Counted from the stretch's first letter, positions 8,147 to 15,908 are shown. The stretch is DNA of 31,214 nucleotides from Candidatus Gastranaerophilales bacterium (GCA_944326495.1 CALVEE010000070.1:1-31214), one strand, 5' to 3'. The notes: generated from the letters alone by a model not told the origin. Translations and numbers: made by a program.

Positions 8147-8653
8147 TTACTCTTCAAACGGAATTGTGATTATGTATTTATTCCCCTTTTTCTCTTTAGT
8201 CATTTTATCCGCTTCTAACTTTTCATCAAGATAAAACGCCTGCGAAAAATTCATAATCTGTTCGCCTCTTCGTCCGTTTTTTTCCACCCTGCCTGATACC
8301 GTAACCGTATTGTTGTCTAAATTCACATTAACATTATCTTCTCTCCCGTCTAATGGTTTTAAATCAACAATAATCTTATACTCGCCCTCTTCTTTAGCAA
8401 GATTAACAAGCATTGGCGCAACAGCCGGATCGAACGGATTTTGCTGAAGCATCCTATCTTCAAATTTATGAATTTTGCGCTCCTGATGTCTCATCATGCG
8501 CTCCATTCTTTTCATTTGATATTCCGGACTTGTCATCCTGTTAAACGTTGTATCAACTACAAAATAAAAGGCTAAATACGCGCCTATAAACGTCGCAAGA
8601 ACAATTCCTAAAAATTTCCAAACAGGATGATGACTTCTTTCTTCTTCTAACAT
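8147..8653 (-). CDS. Membrane-anchored small-heat-shock-like (alpha-crystallin domain) protein
   Basis: The 168-residue protein has a charged N-terminus, one hydrophobic helix at about 12-33, a Met/Arg/Glu-rich helical stretch at about 44-70 that could form a coiled coil, and an alpha-crystallin-like beta domain at about 88-166 ('EYKIIVDLKP', 'NTVTVSGRVE', 'KYIITIPFEE'). The domain has the strand pattern of Hsp20 and ends in the family's I-x-I-P-like stretch. Hsp20 proteins are usually soluble ATP-independent holdases; this one would face its chaperone domain to the periplasm or cytosol from a membrane tether. AAGGAG lies upstream of the start. It is divergent from an M16 peptidase, and a classical Hsp20 lies beyond it, hinting at a proteostasis group. 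Confidence 0.75.
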   Translation of the reverse strand: MLEEERSHHPVWKFLGIVLATFIGAYLAFYFVVDTTFNRMTSPEYQMKRMERMMRHQERKIHKFEDRMLQQNPFDPAVAPMLVNLAKEEGEYKIIVDLKPLDGREDNVNVNLDNNTVTVSGRVEKNGRRGEQIMNFSQAFYLDEKLEADKMTKEKKGNKYIITIPFEE

Positions 8654-8705
8654 ATAAAACTCTCCTTTCTGCTCAAAAATGAACTTACTTAGTTTTATTT
8701 ACCCT

Positions 8706-8732
8706 ATTATAGTCTCTAAAACAATTATGCAA
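8706..8732 (-). promoter_or_regulatory. Possible promoter for the membrane-anchored Hsp20-like gene
   Basis: On the minus strand TTGCAT (8732-8727) and TATAAT (8711-8706) are separated by 15 bases, slightly short. A start near 8699 would give a 45-base leader with AAGGAGAG. Confidence 0.4.
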
Positions 8733-8820
8733 CAGGGGAATTTTTATTAAAATTGATTGCTCATGCGGGTAGTGTAAATACTATTTTTGTAGTAATATTA
8801 AATAATTAAAAGAGGTGTTT

Positions 8821-10146
8821 ATGAAAAAATCATTAGTGAAATATCCGTTTTTGACAAGAGAAGTTGAGATTTACGAACAGGATAACGGCCATAAAATCGT
8901 ACTTGCACATAAAGAAGGCGGTATGGTGAGCGTTTCTTCCTGGGTTAAAACCGGCTCTATTAATGAAAATGATAAAAACAACGGGATTTCGCATTTTCTT
9001 GAACACTTGATGTTTAAAGGCACTCATAAGCATAAAGCAGGTGAGTTTGATAAGATTTTAGAAGCAAAAGGTGCTATTGTTAATGCTGCTACGTGGAAAG
9101 ATTATACTTTCTATTATGTAACTCTTCCTAAGGGCGAAAATAACGAAAATTTCTATACCGCAATTGAGCTGCACGGAGATATGATGAGCGACCCGGTAAT
9201 CCCTGATTACGAAATGGGAGCGCCGTTTGATATAAATGATAAAACGGTTACGGACAAACGCGAAAGACATGTTGTTATAGAAGAAATCCGTATGAGAAAA
9301 GATCAGCCCTGGACTAAGGTATATAACGCGGTTAATAATGCAATGTATACTTCTCATCCGTATAAACGCGATGTAATCGGAACACCGGAAATTATTTCTC
9401 AAGTCAGTCAGCAAGAGGTAATGAATTATTACAGGACTTTCTATTCACCAAAGAATGTAACTACAATAATTGTCGGTGATTTTAATTCAGAAGATGTATT
9501 AAACCGAGTAGTTAGTGCGTTTAATTGGGGTGAAAGGCCTGACGCTCCCGAAAGAAATATTCTGCCTGACAGACCGGTTGAGAAAACAGTTTACGTTGAA
9601 AATGAAGCTAATATTAATTCATCATTCCTGATGTTCGGTTTTCTGGGCGCTTTAGCAAAGGATTTGAAAGACAATATTGCGCTTGAAATGCTTGCTGTTA
9701 TTCTAGGAGAAGGAACAAGCTCAAGACTTTATATAAATCTTGTAGAAAATCAGAAAGAACATATTTTTAATATGATTGATGCAGAATGTTATTCTTTCAG
9801 AGACGGAAGCAATTTCTTTGTACAGGCAAACTTAAATCCTGAATACAAAGAAAAAGCAATTGAACTTGTAAAAGACGAAATTGAGAAATTAAAAGAAGGA
9901 ATAACGTCAAGAGAACTTAATAAGGCTAAAAAGAAGCTTAAATCACGCTTCGCGTGTGATGTTGAAACAGTTTCCGATATAGGAGAAACTATCGGGTATT
10001 ATATGACCGTCTGCGACGATTTATCAATTGCAGAAGAATATATGCCGGTTTGTGAAGCGATGACAGAGGCGGATTTAACAGAGGCTGCTAAAAAATATTT
10101 GGATTTAAACCATGCAGCTATTTCAGTTCTAAGTCCTAAAAAATAA
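8821..10146 (+). CDS. M16 family zinc metallopeptidase (processing-peptidase-like)
   Basis: The zinc motif HxxEH is intact: 'ISHFLEHLMFKGT' with H58, E61, H62. The third ligand is most likely E154 in 'HVVIEEIRMR'. The second half carries 'GEGTSSRLYINLVE', the conserved R/Y region of the inactive-like domain. At 441 residues it is a standard single M16B chain that usually works as a dimer, cleaving short peptides or signal remnants. Spacing from H62 to E154 is longer than usual because of an inserted segment around residues 132-146. AGAGG precedes ATG 8821; a GTG six bases upstream lies inside that ribosome site and is less likely. No signal peptide is seen, so it is probably cytoplasmic. A strong shared terminator follows. 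Confidence 0.92.
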   Translation: MKKSLVKYPFLTREVEIYEQDNGHKIVLAHKEGGMVSVSSWVKTGSINENDKNNGISHFLEHLMFKGTHKHKAGEFDKILEAKGAIVNAATWKDYTFYYVTLPKGENNENFYTAIELHGDMMSDPVIPDYEMGAPFDINDKTVTDKRERHVVIEEIRMRKDQPWTKVYNAVNNAMYTSHPYKRDVIGTPEIISQVSQQEVMNYYRTFYSPKNVTTIIVGDFNSEDVLNRVVSAFNWGERPDAPERNILPDRPVEKTVYVENEANINSSFLMFGFLGALAKDLKDNIALEMLAVILGEGTSSRLYINLVENQKEHIFNMIDAECYSFRDGSNFFVQANLNPEYKEKAIELVKDEIEKLKEGITSRELNKAKKKLKSRFACDVETVSDIGETIGYYMTVCDDLSIAEEYMPVCEAMTEADLTEAAKKYLDLNHAAISVLSPKK

Positions 10147-10150
10147 AAAA

Positions 10151-10187
10151 AATTCCGGAAGCTTTTAAACTTCCGGAATTTTTTTTT
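10151..10187. terminator. Bidirectional terminator between M16 peptidase and hsp20
   Basis: AATTCCGGAAG (10151-10161), 8-base loop, CTTCCGGAATT (10170-10180). The plus side has a T tract to 10187 and the minus side a matching run from the A tract at 10145-10152. It can serve both convergent genes. Confidence 0.9.
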
Positions 10188-10644
10188 ATTCAACTGTAAG
10201 TTTCTTAATATTGCCTTTTTCTGCAGAAACTTTCGGTGCTGTTATTGCTAATATACCGTGTTCCAGTTTTGCTGTAGTTTTTTCAACATCAATTTCCTGC
10301 GGGAAATATACGGTTCTTGAAAATTCGCCGTATTTGAATTCGGATTTTCTGTAACCTTTAGTATCTTCCTTGTGTTCTTCTTCTTTCTTGGCATTAATTG
10401 TAATATGGTTTTTATCAATATCTATATCCAAATCATCTTTTTTAACACCAGGAAGCTCTGCTTTTACACTGTATTCCTTGTCTTTTTCATGAAGCTCAAC
10501 CGGCATTGCAAGTTTGTCTAATTCATCTTCATTGTAAATATATTCCGGGAAAAAGCTGTCAAAGTTTCTGTTTAAAATAGAACTGATTTCATCATTAACT
10601 GATTTAATAAATCCGTCCGGTGATTTTTTAATTAAGAATTTCAT
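10186..10644 (-). CDS. Hsp20 family small heat shock protein
   Basis: A 152-residue classical small heat shock protein: N-terminal arm of about 45 residues, then an alpha-crystallin domain with 'YSVKAELPGVKKDDLDI', 'ITINAKKEEE', 'KSEFKYGEFSRTVYFP' and the hallmark 'LEHGILAITAPK' near the C-terminus. These proteins form oligomers that hold unfolding proteins for ATP-dependent chaperones. GAAAGGAG precedes the start. No CIRCE-type element is visible upstream. It is convergent with the M16 peptidase and shares its terminator. The last strand is followed by 'GNIKKLTVE' rather than a clear I-x-I tail. Confidence 0.95.
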   Translation of the reverse strand: MKFLIKKSPDGFIKSVNDEISSILNRNFDSFFPEYIYNEDELDKLAMPVELHEKDKEYSVKAELPGVKKDDLDIDIDKNHITINAKKEEEHKEDTKGYRKSEFKYGEFSRTVYFPQEIDVEKTTAKLEHGILAITAPKVSAEKGNIKKLTVE

Positions 10645-10744
10645 GATGTTCTCCTTTCATATTTCATAACCTGTTACTTTCAACACTTATATTATTACTC
10701 GGTTTATCAGAGAACCTGGATTTCTTAACCAAAAATTAACAAAC

Positions 10745-11314
10745 TTATATCTCAATATTTCTTATAATCCTTGCCGGATTTCCGGCTGCAATTGTATTTG
10801 CAGGAATACTTTTTGTCACAACACTTCCTGCACCGATGATTGCACCATCACCGATTTCGACTCCCGGAAGTATTGTTGAGTCTGAACCTATCCAAACATT
10901 TTTACCGATTTTCACGGGATTTGGAGTAATACTTGCTCTGTTTTCAGGATTATAATCGTGATTAAGTGTTGCAATGGTTACGTTATGCCCGATTAACGCG
11001 TTATCGCCAATAATAATTCCGCCCTGATCCTGAAAACGGCAGCAGGCATTTATAAAGACATTTTTTCCGAGCTTAATATTTACACCGCAGTCAGTATAAA
11101 ACGGCGGGAAGAGCCGAAAACTTGCATCAACTTCACGCTGCGTAAGCTTGCTGAAAATTTCTACAATCTCTTCGGGAGTATGATATTTTGTATTCAGCTC
11201 AACTGTGATTTTAAGCGCATCCTGTGCCAGCTTATGAAACATTTCATATAATTCAGCGCCGGCTTCTACATATGTTCTTTCTGCCATTAATTCGCGAAAT
11301 TCTTTTACATTCAT
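10745..11314 (-). CDS. Sugar O-acetyltransferase (maltose/galactoside acetyltransferase-like)
   Basis: The 189-residue protein has a helical N-terminal MAC-type segment, then left-handed beta-helix hexapeptide repeats: 'GVNIKLGKNVFINACC', 'GGIIIGDNALIGHNVTI', 'VKIGKNVWIGSDSTILPG', 'GAIIGAGSVVTKSIPANTIA'. The catalytic histidine is in 'TLNHDY', and the end 'GNPARIIRNI' is the CoA-binding closing motif. It uses acetyl-CoA to acetylate a sugar hydroxyl. Size and layout match the maltose O-acetyltransferase group, though the in vivo acceptor is commonly unknown. No strong ribosome site is seen before the ATG. It lies about 100 bases upstream of hsp20 on the same strand and could be read with it. 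A composite repeat lies upstream. Confidence 0.9.
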   Translation of the reverse strand: MNVKEFRELMAERTYVEAGAELYEMFHKLAQDALKITVELNTKYHTPEEIVEIFSKLTQREVDASFRLFPPFYTDCGVNIKLGKNVFINACCRFQDQGGIIIGDNALIGHNVTIATLNHDYNPENRASITPNPVKIGKNVWIGSDSTILPGVEIGDGAIIGAGSVVTKSIPANTIAAGNPARIIRNIEI

Positions 11315-11384
11315 ATTTCTATTATTTTCTATATATTAAAAAATAGCAAATGCTTATTACACATATTTAAATATAAGTAAAAAG

Positions 11385-11521
11385 TATTGTATAAACTAAA
11401 CAAGCTGCTCTATTCAAATTCACTTTATAGTTTTTTAGTTCTTACAGGCTGCCCCCTCACCGCATCCGTAGTTTTCGGCTCCCGCCTCAAACACGGCTGC
11501 TCCTCTCCCGCAGGGCGAGGA
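11385..11521 (+). repeat. Composite interspersed repeat, copy 2
   Basis: The core at 11451-11521 matches copy 1 and shares the variant CGGCTCCCGCCTC with copy 4. The AT-rich arm with TTCACTTTATA is present, but the GTCRG head hairpin is not recognisable at its left end. The terminal hairpin is CCTCTCCC-GCA-GGGCGAGG. Confidence 0.88.
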
Positions 11522-11592
11522 AGGCGTACTTTTTGTTTTTATTTGAATACTTATGATAAATAAAAAGTAGTATGAATCTTGCTCCAATTATC

Positions 11593-11667
11593 ACCCACCC
11601 TAGCCCTCCCTCGAAAGGGAGGGAACAGGCGCCAAGTGCGGAGTGTTCCTTCCCTTTTGAGACAATG
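11593..11667 (+). repeat. CCCTCCCT hairpin module, copy 1
   Basis: CCCTCCCT (11604-11611), loop CGAA, AGGGAGGG (11616-11623), preceded by CACCCACCCTAG. A related module with loop CACT lies at 28011-28045. The rest of this copy ends with ATGGGTGC, which is complementary to part of its opening. Confidence 0.7.
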
Positions 11668-11700
11668 GGTGCTTTCCCGCAAGAGCAAAAAGCAAATATG

Positions 11701-11752
11701 GTCGGCTGAGCATACTATCCCGACAATAACCTGTTATTATATTATCTAAATA
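11701..11752 (+). repeat. Stand-alone GTCRG hairpin module
   Basis: GTCGG-N14-CCGAC with GCATAC in the loop, followed by AATAAC and an AT-rich arm ending ATCTAAA. It matches the left part of composite copies 1 and 3 but has no GC-rich core beside it. Confidence 0.75.
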
Positions 11753-11861
11753 AAATGTATAATATACCCTTTTTTATCCCAACACCCTTTAATATATTAT
11801 TACCGGGTCAATAAACCCAGCCTAATCTTTTAAAATGATAATCGGAAAACGGTTTTATTAA

Positions 11862-11946
11862 TGGTGTCGATAGGGGGATTTGAACCCCCAAGGATCTCTC
11901 CACATGAACCTGAATCATGCGCGTCTACCAATTTCGCCATATCGAC
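11862..11946 (-). tRNA. tRNA-Leu (CAG), CCA encoded
   Basis: On the minus strand the 7-bp acceptor stem GTCGATA/TATCGAC, the A-arm TTGGTAGAC, anticodon arm CATGA-TTCAGGT-TCATG with anticodon CAG (11912-11910), a short extra arm and T-arm GGGGGTTCAAATCCCCC fold normally. The 3' end is followed by ACCA in the DNA, so CCA is encoded (11864-11862). Length is 85 bases with CCA. A TATAAT at 11962-11957 would start transcription four bases before the mature 5' end. Confidence 0.96.
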
Positions 11947-11981
11947 TTAAAATCTAATTATATAATATAACAAAAACGAAA

Positions 11982-12007
11982 GCGGTCAATGAATTTTCAT
12001 TGACCGC
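11982..12007 (-). terminator. Terminator of the ferritin-like gene
   Basis: A 12-bp perfect stem, GCGGTCAATGAA (11982-11993) with TTCATTGACCGC (11996-12007), is followed on the minus strand by TTTCGTTTTTG. It sits 8 bases after the stop of the gene ending at 12016. Confidence 0.85.
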
Positions 12008-12015
12008 ATATTTTA

Positions 12016-13335
12016 TTATATAAGTTCTTCTTTCTTTTCTTTCATTTTCTCATCTTTTTTTATCATTTTTTCTAACTCGTCCGGCATGACCGTATTATTC
12101 GCCAAAGCTTTTTTCTGCAAGCCTTTTTCTAAAATAGAAACTTCTTTATCTTTTAATTCTTTATCTGCTTCTACAACATCTCTGTTGTGGTAAATTTCTG
12201 CAAGTCTTATTGAATTTTCACTCGGCGAGCTGATTTCGTTTTGTTTTTCCTGAACTTTATAGCTCGGCCAATCTTCCGGAAGCTTATCTATTGTAGTATA
12301 CTTACCCTCTTTTGCAAGTCGTTTATTTGCTTCGCGTTCAAGAACCTTCTGAACATAATCTTTCTGGCTCATAAACCTGCAAGGAATTACAATTTCGCTT
12401 CCAATAACCTCTTCCGGATCACGTTTTTCGTACTTTTTGAATAAATCAGCCGCAATCTGTAAATGTCCGAGCTCTATATCGAGAAATAATTCCCAGGTCT
12501 TTTTAATCCTGTCATCTACTTCATCCTCCATACACGTATAATAATTACAAACCTCTGTAAATTCATGCAGAAGGAATTTTTCCCACATGGTTTCTGTCGG
12601 GTCTATAAGAGATTCGTACATCGTAACGTGTTCTTCTTCAACATCCTTAATCTCTGCATAGGTCTCCCTCAAAACATGATCTCCGTACATAAATCCGTGT
12701 TCAGCGTAATAATTATGTGTCTGCTGTTCTCCCGATAACAAGGTTAAAATATTAACCTTAGTCTGCGGGTGCGCTTTAGTTTTATCATAATGTTTTCTTA
12801 AACGTATCGCATTGCAGTTATGATGATGCTGGGTCGGACGTCCTACGATTACATCGGTCTGCCCCTGTACTATATCAGAAGGCTCTATTCCTTCTGTCAT
12901 ATATGCAAATTGACTGTAACGGTAAAGATGGTCAAAATCTTCCAGCAGACCAAAATCAAAAGTTTCTTTTACGTAATTATCCGGCTCATTCTGTGCCATC
13001 CAGGCTGTTAAATCTACTGCAACCTGTTCATATCCTAATGTTGTTTCAAGTACCGACTGGTCTGCAGGCCCCATCCAGTTCGCTGTCGCCTGCTGGGAGT
13101 CCTCTATTCTGCTTATCTGCGCAATTACCGCTTTATCCTCATTTTCCGGAATAAACCTGTTCATCTGGTGCTTAAAACCCCACGCTTCAACTTCTATCCC
13201 GTTCATAAGAATTTGTCTTGTTCTTGTATAACAATTAACATCCGTTTTGTTATATGGTTTACCTACTATCTGATGCCAGTTTCTGACTTGTTTTTCTAAT
13301 GGAAGTCCTTTTTCTTTTAATGGATTAAAACTCAT
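12016..13335 (-). CDS. Ferritin-like di-iron domain protein, function unknown
   Basis: The 439-residue protein starts at ATG 13333-13335 behind AAAGGCGG; an in-frame TTG 18 bases upstream lies before that ribosome site and is unlikely. The central part, about residues 100-300, is long-helical with ligand motifs of a ferritin-like bundle: 'VEEEHVTMYESL' (E233-x2-H236) and 'DIELGHLQIA' (E288-x2-H291), with further acids and histidines at E132/H136, E203/H207 and E258/E261. A His triplet is at 170-172. The last 100 residues are highly charged and probably flexible. I recall similar long proteins in anaerobes without a known role; peroxide or oxygen reduction, or iron handling, is an inference. 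A 7-bp inverted repeat overlaps its promoter region and a strong terminator follows. Confidence 0.65.
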   Translation of the reverse strand: MSFNPLKEKGLPLEKQVRNWHQIVGKPYNKTDVNCYTRTRQILMNGIEVEAWGFKHQMNRFIPENEDKAVIAQISRIEDSQQATANWMGPADQSVLETTLGYEQVAVDLTAWMAQNEPDNYVKETFDFGLLEDFDHLYRYSQFAYMTEGIEPSDIVQGQTDVIVGRPTQHHHNCNAIRLRKHYDKTKAHPQTKVNILTLLSGEQQTHNYYAEHGFMYGDHVLRETYAEIKDVEEEHVTMYESLIDPTETMWEKFLLHEFTEVCNYYTCMEDEVDDRIKKTWELFLDIELGHLQIAADLFKKYEKRDPEEVIGSEIVIPCRFMSQKDYVQKVLEREANKRLAKEGKYTTIDKLPEDWPSYKVQEKQNEISSPSENSIRLAEIYHNRDVVEADKELKDKEVSILEKGLQKKALANNTVMPDELEKMIKKDEKMKEKKEELI

Positions 13336-13348
13336 TTTTCCGCCTTTC

Positions 13349-13365
13349 TGCAAGACTCTCTTGCA
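13349..13365 (-). promoter_or_regulatory. Inverted repeat at the start site of the ferritin-like gene
   Basis: TGCAAGA-N3-TCTTGCA, perfect 7-bp arms, lies directly upstream of the ribosome site. TATTAT boxes at 13368-13376 (minus strand) predict starts near 13361-13364, so the repeat would cover +1. Operator or leader hairpin. Confidence 0.45.
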
Positions 13366-13495
13366 CGATAATAATAGAAGAAAAGCGGAATGTTTTTATC
13401 TGACAAAAAGACATTAATCACTAAGGTAATATTATTAATACGAACTGTTGCAAAATCAGCTCCGTAGTTAGCTTTTTTTATTTTATAAACCGGTG

Positions 13496-13508
13496 TATAA
13501 TTAACTTA
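13496..13508 (+). promoter_or_regulatory. Leaderless-type promoter for the GT2 gene
   Basis: TATAAT (13496-13501) is followed by exactly six bases and then the ATG, so the predicted start coincides with the A of the start codon. No good Shine-Dalgarno sequence is present. Confidence 0.5.
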
Positions 13509-14500
13509 TGGACAAAATTTCAGTCATTATTCCAATATATAATGTAGAAAAATATATCGCTGAATGCCTTAATTCTACAATTAATCAGACGCATAAAAAT
13601 CTGGAAATTATATGCGTGGATGATTGCGGATGTGATAGTTCCATTAAAATTGCAGAAGAGTTTGCTCAAAAAGACGGACGGATTAAAATTATTCACCACG
13701 AACAAAACAAAGGTGTTGCTGTTGCCAGAAATACCGGCTTGGATGCGGCAAGCGGAGATTATATCTTTTTTCTTGATTCGGATGATTATATATTGCCGGA
13801 TATTCTGGAAAAAATGTATAACAAGATTACTGGAGCAGGCTGTGATTTTGTTGATTCTTCCGCCGAAGCTTTTCCTGATAATCCGGAAAATGAAGAACAG
13901 GTTAAGAAAGCGGAAAAAACGGATTTATTATATAAAGGATATGATAATTACAAAGTAACTCCGGAAAATTTTGAACAGACGCTTGTCAAACTTCATTGCC
14001 TCACCTGGGGGAAATTATTCAAATCAGAGTTTTTGAAGGATAATAATATCAGGTTTGTAGATACAAATGCGGCGTTTGAAGATAACGGATTTTTCCTGAA
14101 AATTTTATCCTGCCAGCCCGAATTTTCTACTCTGAGAGATACCGGTGTAATGTATAGAGTAAATTCAGCTTCTATAACTTCAAATATGAATAAAGATAAA
14201 AACAGAGAATTAAAAAAGAAGCATTTGAAAATTGTTATGGATGATGCTCTGAATTACATGAAAACAAAAAAAGACGGTGACAAACTTTTTAAAATCCTTA
14301 AAAATTCTGGAGCATTTAACTGGCAGTTCAGAAAAAAGAGTGATAAGTTTTTTAAATTGTCTTGGGGTAAGCATAATAAAAAGGTTATTTTCTTCGGAAT
14401 TCCGCTTGTCAGAGAAAAAATGCTTAAAAAGAATAAAAAAGTCTTAAAATTTCTGGGTATTCCTGTCAGGTATACAAATATGGACTCTTCTGTTTTATAA
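13508..14500 (+). CDS. Glycosyltransferase family 2
   Basis: The 330-residue protein has a GT-A fold: 'ISVIIPIYNVEKYIAECL' at the N-terminus, nucleotide-binding 'EIICVDDCG' and the metal DxD 'FFLDSDDYIL'. 'AFEDNGFFLKIL' contains the acidic ED motif that usually provides the catalytic base. The C-terminus carries a repeated short motif, 'FFGIPLV' then 'FLGIPV', in a Lys-rich setting, which I recall as a membrane-proximal tail on glycosyltransferases of some host-associated bacteria. It transfers a sugar from a nucleotide-sugar, probably for surface glycan. It stands alone but is followed 24 bases later by the dehydrogenase gene on the same strand. The start seems leaderless. Confidence 0.9.
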   Translation: MDKISVIIPIYNVEKYIAECLNSTINQTHKNLEIICVDDCGCDSSIKIAEEFAQKDGRIKIIHHEQNKGVAVARNTGLDAASGDYIFFLDSDDYILPDILEKMYNKITGAGCDFVDSSAEAFPDNPENEEQVKKAEKTDLLYKGYDNYKVTPENFEQTLVKLHCLTWGKLFKSEFLKDNNIRFVDTNAAFEDNGFFLKILSCQPEFSTLRDTGVMYRVNSASITSNMNKDKNRELKKKHLKIVMDDALNYMKTKKDGDKLFKILKNSGAFNWQFRKKSDKFFKLSWGKHNKKVIFFGIPLVREKMLKKNKKVLKFLGIPVRYTNMDSSVL

Positions 14501-14524
14501 TAAATAAAAACGGAGGGAAATATC

Positions 14525-15535
14525 ATGAAAATAGTGTATTTTGATGTAGAAAGCTATGAGGAAGAGTTTTTAAAACAGGCAAATGACGGTAAATATAATT
14601 ATTTACTGTTAAATGAGCCTTTAAATGATTTGGCTCCGGTTGATTTAAAATATAGTGATGCTGATGTAATCTCGGTTTTTACAACATCAAGAGTAAACAA
14701 AAAAGTTTTGGAACAGTTTAAAAACCTCAAATTAATAGCTCTGCGCTCTGTAGGCTTTAATCATATAGATTTAGATTATTGCAGAGAACATAATATCTCG
14801 GTAGTTAATTCCCCGAATTATGGTAACATTACAGTTGCAGAATTTGCTCTCGCACTGCTTTTAGATGTTTGCAGAAAAGTTACGGTCTCATATTCGGAAT
14901 ACAAGAATTCCCGTGTATCACCGGCAAACCTTATCGGCACGGAATTATGCGGAAAAACCGTTGGTATTGTAGGACTTGGTGCAATAGGTTCGGCTTTTGC
15001 TAAAATCGCACACGGCCTTAGCATGAATATTATTGCTTTCGATAAATACGAAAAAGATGAGATGAAAGACAAATACGGCGTCAGATATGTTGATTTTGAT
15101 ACACTGCTTAAGGAATCCGATTTTATATCAATCCACGCTCCGCTTACAAAAGACAATTACCATATGTTTGATGAAAAAAGTTTTGACAAAATGAAAGAAA
15201 CAGCCATACTTGTTAATACCGGACGCGGGGAATTAATCGATACGCAGGCTCTATTTAATGCATTAGTTAACAAAAAAATCGCAGGCGCAGGGCTTGATGT
15301 GCTTGAAAATGAGGAAACTATGACGGATTTCGATTATATGTTCGGAATTAACCGCCTTGACAAGTTTACTCTGGAGCAGACGATTATTAATTCACGCCTT
15401 TTCCAGCTTGATAATGTTATTATTACACCGCATACAGCGTTTAATTCTAAAGAAGCAATACATAGAATTTTAAATACTACAATGAGTAACATAGAAGTAT
15501 TCCTATCCGGCGGAAAACAAAACAATGTAATATAA
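14525..15535 (+). CDS. D-isomer-specific 2-hydroxyacid dehydrogenase (D-lactate dehydrogenase-like)
   Basis: The 336-residue protein has the family layout: split catalytic domain and a central Rossmann domain. NAD-binding G150-x-G152-x2-G155 is in 'GIVGLGAIGSAFA'. The catalytic triad is visible: R234 in 'NTGRGELID', E263 in 'DVLENEE' and H303 in 'ITPHTAFNS'. 'LRSVGFNHIDL' near residue 73 is typical of the D-lactate dehydrogenase branch. It would reduce pyruvate to D-lactate with NADH, though related 2-oxoacids cannot be excluded. GGAGGG precedes the ATG. It is convergent with the grcA-like gene, so two genes of pyruvate fermentation lie side by side, which supports the lactate role. Confidence 0.88.
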   Translation: MKIVYFDVESYEEEFLKQANDGKYNYLLLNEPLNDLAPVDLKYSDADVISVFTTSRVNKKVLEQFKNLKLIALRSVGFNHIDLDYCREHNISVVNSPNYGNITVAEFALALLLDVCRKVTVSYSEYKNSRVSPANLIGTELCGKTVGIVGLGAIGSAFAKIAHGLSMNIIAFDKYEKDEMKDKYGVRYVDFDTLLKESDFISIHAPLTKDNYHMFDEKSFDKMKETAILVNTGRGELIDTQALFNALVNKKIAGAGLDVLENEETMTDFDYMFGINRLDKFTLEQTIINSRLFQLDNVIITPHTAFNSKEAIHRILNTTMSNIEVFLSGGKQNNVI

Positions 15536-15537
15536 AA

Positions 15538-15559
15538 GGGTGCTTTTATTTAAGCACCC
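15538..15559 (-). terminator. Terminator downstream of the grcA-like gene
   Basis: GGGTGCTT (15538-15545), 6-base loop, AAGCACCC (15552-15559). On the minus strand it is followed by TTTTATATT, and on the plus strand by GAAAAAGG, so it works best for the minus gene. Confidence 0.75.
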
Positions 15560-15631
15560 GAAAAAGGCATTGTGTTATTTGGTCGAAGAGAGATAATCAG
15601 AGAAAGGATGAATCCTCACCACTTTTCTGTC

Positions 15632-15874
15632 TTACCCGGCAAGAGAACTGTGGAATGTTCTTGATATAACGTCGTCCTGCTGTTCTTTAGTTAATTTAAT
15701 AAAGTTAACAGCATATCCTGATACTCTTACAGTTAGCTGCGGATATTTTTCAGGATGTTTTTGCGCATCTAATAAAGTATCCCTGTTAAATACGTTTACA
15801 TTAAGGTGATGACCACCCTTTTCTACGTATCCGTCTAATAAGTTGATTAAATTTTCTTCTTGCTGAGTTGTCAT
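15632..15874 (-). CDS. grcA: Autonomous glycyl radical protein (GrcA/YfiD-like), minimal form
   Basis: The 80-residue protein is essentially the C-terminal piece of pyruvate formate-lyase: 'GGHHLNVNVFNRDTLLDA', 'PEKYPQLTVRVSGYAVNF' and 'LTKEQQDDVISRTFH'. The radical-bearing glycine is G53 in RVSGYAV. In Escherichia coli, GrcA (127 residues) replaces the oxygen-cleaved end of PflB and restores activity once radicalised by the PFL-activating enzyme. This copy lacks an N-terminal extension and starts 'MTTQQEENLINLLDGY'. AAAGGAGAT lies correctly before the ATG. It is divergent from a Crp/Fnr regulator and convergent with a D-lactate dehydrogenase. No full pyruvate formate-lyase or activase is in the window. 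Identity is very firm; its partner is inferred. Confidence 0.95.
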   Translation of the reverse strand: MTTQQEENLINLLDGYVEKGGHHLNVNVFNRDTLLDAQKHPEKYPQLTVRVSGYAVNFIKLTKEQQDDVISRTFHSSLAG

Positions 15875-15908
15875 AATTTTATCTCCTTTTTTGTATTTTA
15901 ACTTTTTA

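Larger units (their letters stand above)
11315..11861. other. Intergenic region rich in repeats
   Basis: No convincing gene. Contents in order: composite repeat copy 2 (about 11385-11521), the CCCTCCCT hairpin module (11593-11667), a lone GTCGG hairpin module (11701-11752), then AT-rich DNA before the tRNA 3' end. Confidence 0.75.

Noticed and set aside
11805..11825. GGGT-N6-ACCC hairpin downstream of the tRNA as terminator
   Set aside because: Short stem and no T run on the minus strand.
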